64,000 nt of DNA, from contig NZ_CP051684.1 of the NCBI RefSeq assembly GCF_012849375.1, positions 3,596,001-3,660,000 of the forward strand, in the 5' to 3' direction. Source of the stretch: Duganella dendranthematis. GTDB taxonomy: Bacteria > Pseudomonadota > Gammaproteobacteria > Burkholderiales > Burkholderiaceae_D. Below the pieces are notes generated by a model. It saw only the letters and a program-made list of their open reading frames with translations, ran no database searches and was not told the DNA's origin. The translations under genes and the position numbers were made by a program. Shown one piece after another: positions 47,076-58,016 of the stretch (positions within the stretch are counted from its first letter, which is position 1; every line of letters begins with the position of its first letter).

Positions 47076-47447
47076 ATGAACCGATTTATTTTTATTGCAT
47101 TGTTATTTGCGCTGCCCCTCGCCGGCGCCGCGCCGGTGGGCAATCCGAAGAGTGGCGCGTTGCTGTTTCAGCGTTGCGCTTCTTGTCACGCGGTGGGGCC
47201 GTTTGCCAGTGGCGGCTATGGGCCGCAGCTGAATGGCATCGTGGGCCGGCGCGCGGCCTCGACCAAGGATTACAAGTATTCGGACGCGATGAAGAAGTCC
47301 GGGCTGACGTGGGACGAAAAAACGCTGACCGCCTATCTGCGCGCGCCGCACGATGTGGTGCCCGGAACCAGCATGCGCTTCTGGGGCATCAAGGACGAAC
47401 AGCAGCTGGCCGATGTGATGGCATATCTGAAGACCTTCAAGCCTTGA
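47076..47447 (+). CDS. Small class I cytochrome c
   Basis: The 123-residue product has a signal peptide (MNRFIFIALLFALPLAGAA), one heme c site CASCH, then YGPQLNGIVGRRAAS, and the axial Met in VVPGTSMRFWG, matching soluble class I (c550/c552-like) cytochromes. ATG 47076 is chosen because the earlier in-frame ATG at 47061 would place charged residues before the signal helix. It overlaps the convergent deoR 3' end by 11 bases. The redox partner is unknown. Confidence 0.88.
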   Translation: MNRFIFIALLFALPLAGAAPVGNPKSGALLFQRCASCHAVGPFASGGYGPQLNGIVGRRAASTKDYKYSDAMKKSGLTWDEKTLTAYLRAPHDVVPGTSMRFWGIKDEQQLADVMAYLKTFKP

Positions 47448-48192
47448 TGACGTCGATGTCCAGGCTGCGGTAGCGTGCCAGCAGCGCCTCCGGCGCGTCG
47501 TCGTTGACCACGATGGCGCTGACCTGCGACAGCGGCGCGATCTGGTAGGGGGAGGCGGTGTCCAGCTTTTCCGGCGACGCCAGCACCACGGTGCGCTGCG
47601 CCATATTGCTGATGGCGCGCTTGACGCCCGCCTCATCGAAATCGCCGGTACTGATGCCGCTCTCCGGATGCACGCTGCACACGCCCATGAAGTAGATATC
47701 GGTGCGGATCTGCGCAATGGCCTCCAGCGCCGATGGTCCCATCGCCACAATCGAGTGCTTGAACAGGCGGCCACCGATCAGGATCACTTCAATCAACGGA
47801 TGTTCTGCCAGTTCCACCGCCACCGACGGACTATGCGTCACCACCGTGCATTGCATATCCCGTGGCAGTGCGCGCGCCAGTTGCACGGCGGTGGTGCCGC
47901 CATCGATGAACACTACTTGTCCCGGCGCGATCATGGCCGCAGCGGCGCGCGCGATGGCCGGCTTGGCGTCGCTGGAAATCCGCTGCCGTTCGGCGAAATT
48001 GCCCATCGCTGGCGAGGCCGGCAGCGCGCCGCCATGCACGCGTTGCAGCAGGCCTTCGCTGGCCAGATCGCGCAGGTCGCGGCGGATGGTGTCTTCCGAT
48101 AGTCCCAATTCCTCGCTCAGTGATTTTGCGACGATCTGCCCATCCTGGCGCAGACGGGCGAGCAGCAGTTCTTTACGGTGGCGTGTCAGCAT
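47437..48192 (-). CDS. DeoR-family transcriptional regulator
   Basis: The 251-residue product has an N-terminal DeoR HTH (VAKSLSEELGLSEDTIRRDL, RVHGGALP) and a DeoR-type phosphosugar sensor domain with FIDGGTTAVQLA, GGRLFKHSIVAMGP and FMGVCSVHPESGIST. It is divergent from nudK; a 7-6-7 inverted repeat in the gap lies over the nudK promoter. It probably represses nudK and perhaps the neighbouring nucleoside importer. The effector is likely a sugar phosphate. The open frame upstream of 48192 is a shadow. Confidence 0.9.
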   Translation of the reverse strand: MLTRHRKELLLARLRQDGQIVAKSLSEELGLSEDTIRRDLRDLASEGLLQRVHGGALPASPAMGNFAERQRISSDAKPAIARAAAAMIAPGQVVFIDGGTTAVQLARALPRDMQCTVVTHSPSVAVELAEHPLIEVILIGGRLFKHSIVAMGPSALEAIAQIRTDIYFMGVCSVHPESGISTGDFDEAGVKRAISNMAQRTVVLASPEKLDTASPYQIAPLSQVSAIVVNDDAPEALLARYRSLDIDVIKA

Positions 48193-48212
48193 ATGCGTGA
48201 AATTTCTTGATG

Positions 48213-48241
48213 TTGCACGATATTGCATGATATCGTAAAAA
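48213..48241 (+). promoter_or_regulatory. Putative nudK promoter
   Basis: TTGCAC (48213-48218) and TAAAAA (48236-48241) with a 17-base spacer form a moderate sigma70 promoter, giving a very short leader before AGGAG and the nudK ATG at 48262. Confidence 0.45.
48217..48236. promoter_or_regulatory. Candidate DeoR operator
   Basis: ACGATAT (48217-48223) and ATATCGT (48230-48236) are exact reverse complements with a 6-base spacer TGCATG. The repeat fills the spacer of the nudK promoter and lies 25 bases from the deoR start, consistent with DeoR control of both genes. Confidence 0.6.
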
Positions 48242-48261
48242 TACGCAACCAGGAGATCGCC

Positions 48262-48843
48262 ATGCCCGAAGACCGTATCCGCATCCATCAGGTAGAAACC
48301 CTGTCCGACGACTGGTTCCTGCTGAAGAAGACCACCTTTGACTACCGCCGCCGCGACGGCAGCTGGCAGCGCCAGACGCGCGAAACCTATGACCGCGGCA
48401 ACGGCGCCACCATCCTGCTGTACAACCGCGCGCAGCGCACGGTGCTGCTGGTGCGCCAGTTCCGCTTTCCCACTTACGGTAATGGACACGACGGTTTTCT
48501 GATCGAGACGGCGGCCGGCCTGCTGGACCATGCCAGTCCGGAGGAGCGCATCAAAGCAGAGGTGGAAGAGGAAACCGGCTACCGCGTCAGCGAGGTGCGC
48601 AAGGTGTTCGAAGCCTTCATGAGTCCCGGTTCGGTGACCGAGCGGCTGTACTTCTTCGTTGGCGAATACGATGCGGCGTCACGCACCGGCGACGGCGGCG
48701 GTATTGCGGAGGAGGGTGAGGATATCGAAGTGCTGGAGTTGCCGATGGCGGAGGCCCTGGTGATGGTCGCCGACGGCCGGATCGCCGACGGCAAAACCAT
48801 CATGCTGCTGCAATACGCAGCCTTACATTTACTGGCCGCTTAG
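48262..48843 (+). CDS. nudK: GDP-mannose pyrophosphatase NudK-like Nudix hydrolase
   Basis: The 193-residue product matches E. coli NudK closely by recall: [50 protein letters not shown] and [14 protein letters not shown]. The Nudix box is slightly atypical (AExxEEETGY), as in the NudK group. NudK splits GDP-mannose and similar NDP-sugars. ATG 48262 has AGGAG seven bases upstream; earlier frame is shadow. It converges on the ABC permease gene with a four-base overlap. Confidence 0.87.
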   Translation: MPEDRIRIHQVETLSDDWFLLKKTTFDYRRRDGSWQRQTRETYDRGNGATILLYNRAQRTVLLVRQFRFPTYGNGHDGFLIETAAGLLDHASPEERIKAEVEEETGYRVSEVRKVFEAFMSPGSVTERLYFFVGEYDAASRTGDGGGIAEEGEDIEVLELPMAEALVMVADGRIADGKTIMLLQYAALHLLAA

Positions 48844-49811
48844 CGCGACTTGACGAACGGTGAGCCCAGCGCTTTCGGCGCCACCGACTTGGCCATCAGG
48901 CCGGCCAGCACGATCACGGTCAGCACGTACGGCACCATCTGGATCATGGCGCCCGGCAGGCGGCCGATGACTGGCAGCTCCACGCCTTCGATCTGGATCT
49001 GCACCGCGCCGAAGAAGCCGAACATCAGGCAGCCGAGGAAGGTGTACAGCGGACGCCAGTTACCGAACACCATGGCGGTCAGCGCCAGGTAACCGGCGCC
49101 GGCCGACATATCGCGCAGGAAGAAGCCACTCTGCACGATCGACAGATAGGCGCCCGAGAACGAGCACAGGAAACCGGCGATCAGCATCGCCATGTAGCGC
49201 TGGCGCTCGACGTTGACGCCGGCCGCGTCGGCCGCATGCGGGTTCTCGCCGCAGGCGCGCAGGCGCAGGCCGAAGCGGCTGTGATACACGACCCAGTGCA
49301 CCAGCGGCACCAGCGCAAACGCCAGGTACACCAGCACCGAGTGGCCGCCGATCAGATGGGCGTAGAACCAGCCGAGGAAGGGGATGTGTTCCACCGCGGC
49401 GGAGCCGGGCAGCACCACGTCGAACAGGCGCGCCGAGCCCAGGTCCGGCGTGCGGCCGCCTTGCTGGAAGAAGTACTGCGCCACCACAAAGGTCAGGCCG
49501 CTCATGGCGATGTTGATGGCGATGCCGGCCACCAGTTGGTTGCCCTTCTGGGTGATGGCGATGTAAGCCTGCAGGCTGGCCAGCAGCATCGACACCACGA
49601 TCCCGGCCATCACGCCGTACCATGGATTCTGCGTGGCGAAACCGACGGCGGCCGAGACGAAGGCCGAGGCCAGAATCTTGCCTTCCAGGCCGATGTCGAT
49701 CACGCCCGAGCGTTCGGCGAACAGGCCGGCCATGCCGGCGAAAATCAGCACCGGCGCATTGCGCACGGTCGATACCAGGATACTGCCGATATGGAGGTCG
49801 TCAAAAGTCAT
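48840..49811 (-). CDS. Nucleoside-type ABC transporter permease (NupQ-like)
   Basis: The 323-residue product is a BPD_transp_2 family permease with about eight or more hydrophobic helices and the characteristic [20 protein letters not shown] near residue 30 and [20 protein letters not shown]. It pairs with the next upstream permease and the tandem ATPase for uptake of nucleosides. It is the last gene of the importer operon, starting seven bases after the upstream permease stop. Confidence 0.92.
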   Translation of the reverse strand: MTFDDLHIGSILVSTVRNAPVLIFAGMAGLFAERSGVIDIGLEGKILASAFVSAAVGFATQNPWYGVMAGIVVSMLLASLQAYIAITQKGNQLVAGIAINIAMSGLTFVVAQYFFQQGGRTPDLGSARLFDVVLPGSAAVEHIPFLGWFYAHLIGGHSVLVYLAFALVPLVHWVVYHSRFGLRLRACGENPHAADAAGVNVERQRYMAMLIAGFLCSFSGAYLSIVQSGFFLRDMSAGAGYLALTAMVFGNWRPLYTFLGCLMFGFFGAVQIQIEGVELPVIGRLPGAMIQMVPYVLTVIVLAGLMAKSVAPKALGSPFVKSR

Positions 49812-49818
49812 ATCGTTC

Positions 49819-50892
49819 TCACTTCTTCAGTTTGAGCATTTTGGCGATGGCCGGCGCGTACAGGTTTTCCATCGCGCCGCAGAACAGGATGATCAGGCCT
49901 TGCACCAGGATCACCATCTCTGGCGGGATGTTCTGCTTTTCCAGCGACAGGTCGAAACCGCCCTGCGTCAGCGCGCCAAACAGGACTGCCGACAGGAAGA
50001 TGCCGACCGGATGCTGGCGGCCCATCAGCGCAATCGCGATGCCGATGAAGCCCGCGCCGCCGACGAAGTTCAGCGACAGGTAGTGGGTCGAGCCCATGAT
50101 GGAGTTGACCGAACCCAGGCCGGCCAGCGCGCCAGAGATCAGCATGACGATGATGATCATCTTGCTGATGCGGATGCCGGCGTAGTGGGCGGCGTGTTTG
50201 TTCAGGCCCGTGGCGCGCAGCTTGAAGCCCCACGAGGAACGCGACACCACCACGCCATAAATCACCAGCGCGATGATGGCCAGGAAGAAGCTGATGTTGA
50301 GCGGCGTCTCGCCGAGGATCGGGAACCACTGGTTCAGGCGCGGCATCTCGGCGGCGGCGGCAAACGCGCGGCTGGCCGGATTCTGCTCACCGGCCGGCAC
50401 CAGCTTGACGATGATGGTGTTCATCAAGGCGCCGGCGATGTAGTTGAACATGATGGTGGTGACCACCACGTGGCTGCCGCGTTTCGCTTGCAGATAGCCG
50501 GGCACAAAGGCCCACAGCGCGCCAAACAGCGCGGCGCCCAGCATGCCGATCGGGATCAGCAACCAGGCCGACAGCGAACTGTCGAAGGTCAGCATGGCCA
50601 GCGTCAGGCCAAGGCCTGCGAAGTACATCTGGCCTTCGGCGCCGATGTTGAACAGGCCCGCTTCCATGGCGATCGACACGGCCAGGCCGGTGAAGATGAA
50701 GGTCGAGGCGTAGAACAGCGTGTAGCTCAAGCCTTCCGGATTGACCACGGCGCTGTTGACCAGGATCGCCAGCGATTCGGTCGGGCTCTCGCCCAGCAGG
50801 TGGATGACCAGTGCCGTCACCAACAGTGCCGACAGCAGGTTCAAAAGGGGCATTACAAAGCCGGTTGCCCAGCGTGGCAGGTCTTTATTCAT
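49819..50892 (-). CDS. Nucleoside-type ABC transporter permease (NupP-like)
   Basis: The 357-residue membrane protein has about nine hydrophobic segments, the family motif AMEAGLFNIGAEGQMYFAG, and RATGLNKHAAHYAGIRISKM toward the C-terminal half. Its ATG overlaps the ATPase stop by four bases (ATGA), so translation is coupled. It forms the heterodimeric channel with the 323-residue permease. Confidence 0.93.
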   Translation of the reverse strand: MNKDLPRWATGFVMPLLNLLSALLVTALVIHLLGESPTESLAILVNSAVVNPEGLSYTLFYASTFIFTGLAVSIAMEAGLFNIGAEGQMYFAGLGLTLAMLTFDSSLSAWLLIPIGMLGAALFGALWAFVPGYLQAKRGSHVVVTTIMFNYIAGALMNTIIVKLVPAGEQNPASRAFAAAAEMPRLNQWFPILGETPLNISFFLAIIALVIYGVVVSRSSWGFKLRATGLNKHAAHYAGIRISKMIIIVMLISGALAGLGSVNSIMGSTHYLSLNFVGGAGFIGIAIALMGRQHPVGIFLSAVLFGALTQGGFDLSLEKQNIPPEMVILVQGLIILFCGAMENLYAPAIAKMLKLKK

Positions 50893-52418
50893 GATTTGTG
50901 TTCGCCCCCCATCAGCAGGCCGATGCGGGTAGTGTCGAATTCTTCAATTTTCAGTTCGCCGGTGATGCGGCCGCCGCACATGACCAGAATACGGTCCGCC
51001 AGCGCGCGCACTTCTTCCAGCTCCACGGAGACCAGCAGGATCGCCACGCCTTCGTCGCGCAGCTTGAGCAGCTGCGCATGGATGCTTTCGATGGTGCCGA
51101 TGTCCACGCCGCGCGTCGGCTGGCCGACCAGCATCAGCTTCGGCTGCGCCAGCACTTCGCGCGCGATCACCACCTTCTGCTGATTGCCGCCGGAGAGCAG
51201 GCCGATACGCAGGTCGTGGTTATTTGGACGGACGTCGAAGCTCTTCATCAAGGCGTCGCAGCGGGCCGCGATGGCTTTGAAGTTGAGCAGGCCCCACTTG
51301 TTTTTCAGCTTATCCTGATAGCCGAGGATGGTGTTGTGCATGACCGAGAAGGCCTTCACCACGCCGTCGCGCAGGCGGTCTTCCGGCACGTGGGCGATGC
51401 CCAGTTCGCGGAAGGTGCGCGGCAGGCCGTCCGGATCGGAGCGGCCATTGAACGGCAGGTCCTTGCCCAGGAAGGCCAGCTTGCCGGAAGTCGGCACGCG
51501 CATGCCGGCCAGGATTTCCATCAATTCGCTCTGGCCGTTGCCGGAGACGCCGGCAATCGCCACGATCTCGCCGGCGCGCAGCGTGAAGCCGATATCGGCC
51601 AGCAGCTTGACGTCCTGGTCGTCGCGCAGTTGCAGGTTCTCGACGTGCAGCACCGGCGCGCCAGGGTTGTACGGCGCGCGCGGCAGGTTGTTTTCGATCG
51701 GACGGCCGACCATCATATTGGCCAGCGCTTCCTTGGTGGTGCCGGCGGTCGGCACGGCGCCAATCACGCGGCCACCGCGCATCACGGTCACGGTGTCGGT
51801 GATGTCCAGGATCTCCTGCAGCTTGTGGGTGATCAGGATGATGGTCTTGCCCTGTTCCTTGAACAGGCGCAGGATCTCGAACAGCGACGCGGTTTCCTGC
51901 GCGGTCAGCACGGCGGTCGGTTCGTCCAGGATCAGGATGCTGGCGCTGCGGTAGATCTGCTTGAGGATCTCGACCCGCTGCTGCGCACCGACCGACAGGT
52001 CGTGGATGGTGGCCAGCGGATCGACGTCGAGGCGGTAGCGGGCGCAGATTTCGCGCAGTTCCGCTTCCACGCTGGCGCGCTTGGCCTTGAGCCGCACGCC
52101 GCCTTCGCTGCCCAGCATCACGTTATCGAGCACGGTCATGTTCTCGACCAGCATGAAGTGCTGGTGCACCATGCCGATGCCGAGGGCAATCGCCTCCTGG
52201 CTGTTGTGGATGCGACGCGCCTGGCCATCGAGCAGGATTTCCCCGCCGTCGGCGCGGTAATATCCGTACAGGATGCTCATCAGGGTCGATTTGCCGGCGC
52301 CGTTCTCGCCCACCAGGCCATGGATGGAACCCTTGGCGATGGTGAAGTTGACGTCCGTGTTCGCTTTGACTGCTCCGAAATGCTTGGAGATGCCGCGAAA
52401 TTCTACTGCTGGCTGCAT
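50889..52418 (-). CDS. Tandem ATPase of a nucleoside-type ABC importer (NupO-like)
   Basis: The 509-residue product carries two ABC domains. The first has Walker A GENGAGKSTLMS and signature LSVGAQQRVEILK; the second has a variant Walker A GVSGNGQSELMEIL and signature LLSGGNQQKVVIAREV, as usual in BMP-linked and sugar importers of this class. It lies downstream of the BMP binding-protein gene across a stem-loop and overlaps the next permease gene. Confidence 0.94.
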   Translation of the reverse strand: MQPAVEFRGISKHFGAVKANTDVNFTIAKGSIHGLVGENGAGKSTLMSILYGYYRADGGEILLDGQARRIHNSQEAIALGIGMVHQHFMLVENMTVLDNVMLGSEGGVRLKAKRASVEAELREICARYRLDVDPLATIHDLSVGAQQRVEILKQIYRSASILILDEPTAVLTAQETASLFEILRLFKEQGKTIILITHKLQEILDITDTVTVMRGGRVIGAVPTAGTTKEALANMMVGRPIENNLPRAPYNPGAPVLHVENLQLRDDQDVKLLADIGFTLRAGEIVAIAGVSGNGQSELMEILAGMRVPTSGKLAFLGKDLPFNGRSDPDGLPRTFRELGIAHVPEDRLRDGVVKAFSVMHNTILGYQDKLKNKWGLLNFKAIAARCDALMKSFDVRPNNHDLRIGLLSGGNQQKVVIAREVLAQPKLMLVGQPTRGVDIGTIESIHAQLLKLRDEGVAILLVSVELEEVRALADRILVMCGGRITGELKIEEFDTTRIGLLMGGEHKS

Positions 52419-52440
52419 AGGATCGTTTTTTATCTAAGTA

Positions 52441-52478
52441 AAACGCGCCGCGCGGGGTAATTCCCCGGCGGCGCGTTT
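52441..52478 (-). terminator. Stem-loop between binding protein and ATPase genes
   Basis: AAACGCGCCGC (52441-52451) and GCGGCGCGTTT (52468-52478) pair exactly around a GGGG/CCCC inner region; on the minus strand it ends in TTTTAC. It lies after the binding-protein gene and before the ATPase gene, so it probably acts as a partial terminator or 3' stabiliser that keeps binding-protein levels above the transporter core. Confidence 0.7.
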
Positions 52479-52494
52479 AATGTTCAAACAGGTT

Positions 52495-53490
52495 TTAGAC
52501 TGGGCAGGCAGTGCCCGAGCGGATGTCGATGACCTTGATCTTGCCATCGATAATATCCTTGCGCGCACCCAGCACGCGCTTTTCGATTTCCGGCGTGATC
52601 AGCTTGCGGTTGTTCTCGTCCAGCGCCCAATCGACGCCGCCTTCCTTGATGCCCTTGGCGGTGACGCCGGCCTTCCAGGTGCCGTTCTTCATCTGCATGA
52701 AGGAATCGTAGACGGCGTTGTCGACGCGTTTGACCATCGAGGTCAGGATCGAGCCAGGGTACAGGCTGTTCTGGTTGGAATCGACGCCGATCGCCAGCTT
52801 GCCTTTTTCCTTGGCGGTTTGCAGCGTGCCCAGGCCCGAACCGCCGGCCACGGCAAACACTACGTCGACGCCGCGGTCGAACTGCGAACGCGCCAATTCG
52901 CCGCCCTTGGCCGGGTTGTTCCACGAATCCGAGGAGGTGCCGACCATGTTCGAGGTCACGTCCACCTTGGGATTGACGGCTTTCGCGCCTTGCGCGTAGC
53001 CGCAGGCAAAGGTGCGGATCAGCGGGATATCGACACCGCCGATGAAGCCCAGTTTCTTGGATTTGGAAGCCATGGCCGCAGCCACACCCACCAGGTACGA
53101 ACCTTCTTCTTCCTTGAAGGTGATGGAGTTGACGTTGGCGCCTGGCGCCACACCGTCGATCAGCACGAAACGGACTTTCGGGAATTCTTTGGCGACCTTT
53201 TGCACGGCCGCCTGCTGGGCGAAGCCGATCGAGGCGATCAGGTCGAGGTTTTTGCGGGCGAGGCCGCGCAGTACCTGTTCAGCCTGGGTATCGCTGGAGG
53301 CTTGCACCTCGATGAAATTGATGTTGGTCTCTTTTTTGAAGCGCGTGGCGCCTTCGAAAGCGGACTGATTGAACGACTTGTCGAACTTGCCGCCTGCGTC
53401 ATACACGATGCCCAGTTTTGGGTCAGCCGCGGACGCGCTGGCAGCGATAAACAGTGCTGCAACCGTCAAACTAAGTTGTGAAAGTTTCAT
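52495..53490 (-). CDS. BMP-family nucleoside-binding lipo/periplasmic protein
   Basis: The 331-residue product has a signal peptide (MKLSQLSLTVAALFIAASASA) without a lipobox Cys, then the BMP/PBP1 fold: KLGIVYDAGGKFDKSFNQSA, IASIGFAQQAAVQKVAKEFP, FIGGVDIPLIRTFACGYAQG and VVFAVAGGSGLGTLQ. The FDKSFN motif is typical of nucleoside-binding BMP proteins. ATG 53490 has AGGAG upstream. It is the first gene of the importer operon. Confidence 0.93.
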   Translation of the reverse strand: MKLSQLSLTVAALFIAASASAADPKLGIVYDAGGKFDKSFNQSAFEGATRFKKETNINFIEVQASSDTQAEQVLRGLARKNLDLIASIGFAQQAAVQKVAKEFPKVRFVLIDGVAPGANVNSITFKEEEGSYLVGVAAAMASKSKKLGFIGGVDIPLIRTFACGYAQGAKAVNPKVDVTSNMVGTSSDSWNNPAKGGELARSQFDRGVDVVFAVAGGSGLGTLQTAKEKGKLAIGVDSNQNSLYPGSILTSMVKRVDNAVYDSFMQMKNGTWKAGVTAKGIKEGGVDWALDENNRKLITPEIEKRVLGARKDIIDGKIKVIDIRSGTACPV

Positions 53491-53515
53491 GAATAGGCTC
53501 CTGGAAGAACGGTAT

Positions 53516-53544
53516 TGTATATTTTTATTGGCCGTTAGATGCAA
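53516..53544 (-). promoter_or_regulatory. Sigma70 promoter of the nucleoside importer operon
   Basis: On the minus strand TTGCAT (53544-53539), a 17-base spacer and TATACA (53521-53516) form a good promoter, about 25 bases before the BMP start codon. Confidence 0.7.
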
Positions 53545-53590
53545 ATCGCGGTCGGTTTATTCCTCTAAATCCCTGATTCCACGCAGTAAG

Positions 53591-53606
53591 TGCTAGCAAC
53601 TTGCTA
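53591..53606. promoter_or_regulatory. TGCTAGCA / TAGCAA-C-TTGCTA dyad
   Basis: Overlapping inverted repeats about 50 bases upstream of the importer -35 box. They match the TGCTAGCA copy close to the TonB receptor and the half-sites of the palindrome before the first TonB receptor. Confidence 0.45.
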
Positions 53607-53905
53607 AAAGCTTGTCAGATTGGCAGTATGGTGCTTTCATGTCGCACCGCAACAACAGCCGTCACCAAATTAAATATTTTTATATTGTTGCTTTTTTGTC
53701 CGTCTGGAAAAAACAAACGGGCCCGGCAGATCGTTGTCCATCACCTTGTTTCATAGAGCAAGCCGCTATTTGCCCTGCGCTGCGGTCAATTTCCCACTAT
53801 GCATCAGCCCGAATATGTACGACAAATTCATTTTTTCTTGGTTATTTATTCAAAATAGATATGAATCAAGTCATACAAAAGGTACGTTTCTTGCATTTTT
53901 TTCCG

Positions 53906-53913
53906 TGCTAGCA
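53906..53913. promoter_or_regulatory. Second TGCTAGCA palindrome, near the TonB receptor start
   Basis: An exact second copy of the 8-bp palindrome lies 50 bases before the receptor ATG, where a regulator could control its promoter. Confidence 0.4.
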
Positions 53914-53963
53914 TGTTTTGTAATTAACAAATACCACAACGACATAACAGGGAGCAGGACACA

Positions 53964-56285
<2,322 letters not shown>

Positions 56286-56292
56286 GGTTAGA

Positions 56293-56318
56293 ATCCCCGC
56301 TCCGTGCGGGGATTTTTC
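56293..56318 (+). terminator. Terminator after the second TonB receptor
   Basis: ATCCCCGC (56293-56300) pairs with GCGGGGAT (56306-56313) and is followed by TTTTTCTT. Confidence 0.85.
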
Positions 56319-56332
56319 TTTGGGAGCCAGGT

Positions 56333-57022
56333 GTGAATCAGACTGTCGTTAATTTGTGGCCGCTGCTGGGCGTGGCCGTCATCATCGCCGGCTTCGTGCT
56401 GCGCGCGCATCCGGTGCTGGTGGTAATCGCCGCTTGCTTTGTCACCGGCTTTGCCGCCGCCATGCCGGTCGAGCAGTTGCTGGCCACGCTGGGCGCGGCC
56501 TTCGTCAAGACGCGCAACCTGCCGATGATTTTGCTGCTGCCGATTGCCGCCATCGGCCTGCTGGAGCGGCATGGCTTGAAGGAGCATGCGCAGGCATCGA
56601 TCGCGCGCATCAAGTCCGCCACCACCGGCCGGCTGCTGATTGCGTATCTGGCGATCCGTGAACTGGCGGCCGCCTTCGGCCTGACCAGCATCGGCGGCCA
56701 TCCCAATATGGTGCGGCCGCTGATCGCGCCGATGGCGGAAGGCGCCGCCGAGGTGCGTTATCCGAATGTGACGATGGAGATGCGCTACCGCATCCGCGCC
56801 ATGGCCGCCGCCACCGACAACGTCGGCCTGTTCTTCGGCGAGGATATCTTCGTCGCCTTCGGCGCGATTGTGCTGATGCAGACCATCCTGCGCGGCGAAG
56901 GGCTGGAAGTCGATCCGCTGCACATGGCGCTATGGGGCATCCCGACCGCCATCTGCGCCTTCATCATCCATTCGTGGCGGCTGTACCGTCTGGACCGGTA
57001 TCTGGCACGGAGCGCGGCATGA
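56333..57022 (+). CDS. DUF969 membrane protein
   Basis: The 229-residue product has about six hydrophobic segments and an N-terminal MNQTVVNLWPLLGVAVIIAG, followed by VKTRNLPMILLLPIAAIGLL and GHPNMVRPLIAPMAEGA, typical of DUF969. It is initiated by GTG at 56333 with GGAG upstream. The next gene (DUF979) overlaps it by four bases. DUF969/DUF979 pairs next to pcp are candidates for a pyroglutamate (5-oxoproline) transporter; this is inferred from gene neighbourhood. Confidence 0.85.
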   Translation: MNQTVVNLWPLLGVAVIIAGFVLRAHPVLVVIAACFVTGFAAAMPVEQLLATLGAAFVKTRNLPMILLLPIAAIGLLERHGLKEHAQASIARIKSATTGRLLIAYLAIRELAAAFGLTSIGGHPNMVRPLIAPMAEGAAEVRYPNVTMEMRYRIRAMAAATDNVGLFFGEDIFVAFGAIVLMQTILRGEGLEVDPLHMALWGIPTAICAFIIHSWRLYRLDRYLARSAA

Positions 57023-57975
57023 TACTCAAGGTCGAATACTTCTACTATGTGCTGGGGGCGATGCTGCTGATGGTGGCCTGGATGGCGCTACGCGACCGGC
57101 ATAATCCGCGCCGTTACAACAGCGCCTTGTTCTGGGCCTTGTACGCGGTGGTCTACCTGGCCGGCGAACAGCTGCCGCCGGTGACGGCGGGACTGATGAT
57201 GGTGGCGATGGCGCTGATTGCCGGTTTCGGCGGCGTCACGCTGGGCCGCTACGGCGAACGCACGGCGGAACAACGGCGCGATAGCGCGCAGCGCCTCGGC
57301 CACAAGCTGCTGATACCGGCGCTGCTGATTCCACTGACCACCGTGATCGGCTCGACGCTGTTCAAGGATGTGAAGTGGGATGGCCTGTTCCTGCTCGATC
57401 CGAAGAACATCACGCTGGTCAGCCTGGGTTGCGGCTCGCTGTTCGCGGTGGCCACGGCCTGCTGGCTGACGCGCTCCACGCCCTTGCAGGCGATGCGCGA
57501 ATCGCGCCGGCTGATCGATCATTTGGGCTGGGCGGTGGTGCTGCCGCACATGCTGGCGGTGCTTGGGCTATTGTTCACCGACGCAGGCATGGGCAAGGCG
57601 GTGGCGCACGTGGTCACGTCGTACATCAATATGGACGTGCGGCTGGTGGCGGTGGCGGTGTACTGCATCGGCATGGCGCTGTTCACCATCATCATGGGCA
57701 ATGGCTTTGCGGCGTTTCCGGTGATGGCGGGGGGCGTGGGGATTCCGGTGCTGGTCGGCGTGTATCACGCCAATCCGGCGGTGATGGCGGCGATCGGCAT
57801 GTTCAGCGCTTATTGCGGCACCTTGATGACGCCGATGGCGGCCAATTTCAACATCGTTCCCGCTGCGCTGCTGGAGCTGCCGGATAAAAACGCCGTGGTC
57901 AAAATGCAGGTGCCGACGGCGTTGCCGTTATTGTTAGTGAATGTAGCACTGCTTTATTTTTTGATGAATCTGTGA
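57019..57975 (+). CDS. DUF979 membrane protein
   Basis: The 318-residue product has about nine hydrophobic segments; recognised stretches include VEYFYYVLGAMLLMVAWMAL, GNGFAAFPVMAGGVGIPVLV and MFSAYCGTLMTPMAANFNIV, characteristic of DUF979. The ATG overlaps the DUF969 stop (ATGA). It likely forms the second half of the same transporter. pcp follows after 41 bases. Confidence 0.86.
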   Translation: MILKVEYFYYVLGAMLLMVAWMALRDRHNPRRYNSALFWALYAVVYLAGEQLPPVTAGLMMVAMALIAGFGGVTLGRYGERTAEQRRDSAQRLGHKLLIPALLIPLTTVIGSTLFKDVKWDGLFLLDPKNITLVSLGCGSLFAVATACWLTRSTPLQAMRESRRLIDHLGWAVVLPHMLAVLGLLFTDAGMGKAVAHVVTSYINMDVRLVAVAVYCIGMALFTIIMGNGFAAFPVMAGGVGIPVLVGVYHANPAVMAAIGMFSAYCGTLMTPMAANFNIVPAALLELPDKNAVVKMQVPTALPLLLVNVALLYFLMNL

Positions 57976-58016
57976 GAGTCTTCCGGGTTAGATACAGGAT
58001 TCTCGGAGTAGTCAAG

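Larger units (their letters stand above)
53491..53963. other. Divergent region between importer operon and second TonB receptor
   Basis: The 473 bases are A/T-rich and carry no convincing gene. The importer promoter lies at 53516-53544. Two copies of the 8-bp palindrome TGCTAGCA occur, at 53591-53598 and 53906-53913; the first is part of a TAGCAA-C-TTGCTA dyad at 53594-53606. No clear promoter was recognised for the TonB receptor. Confidence 0.5.

Noticed and set aside
49633..52460. Long plus-strand open frames opposite the nucleoside importer genes
   Set aside because: The minus strand encodes clear ABC transporter components with conserved motifs; the plus frames have none.
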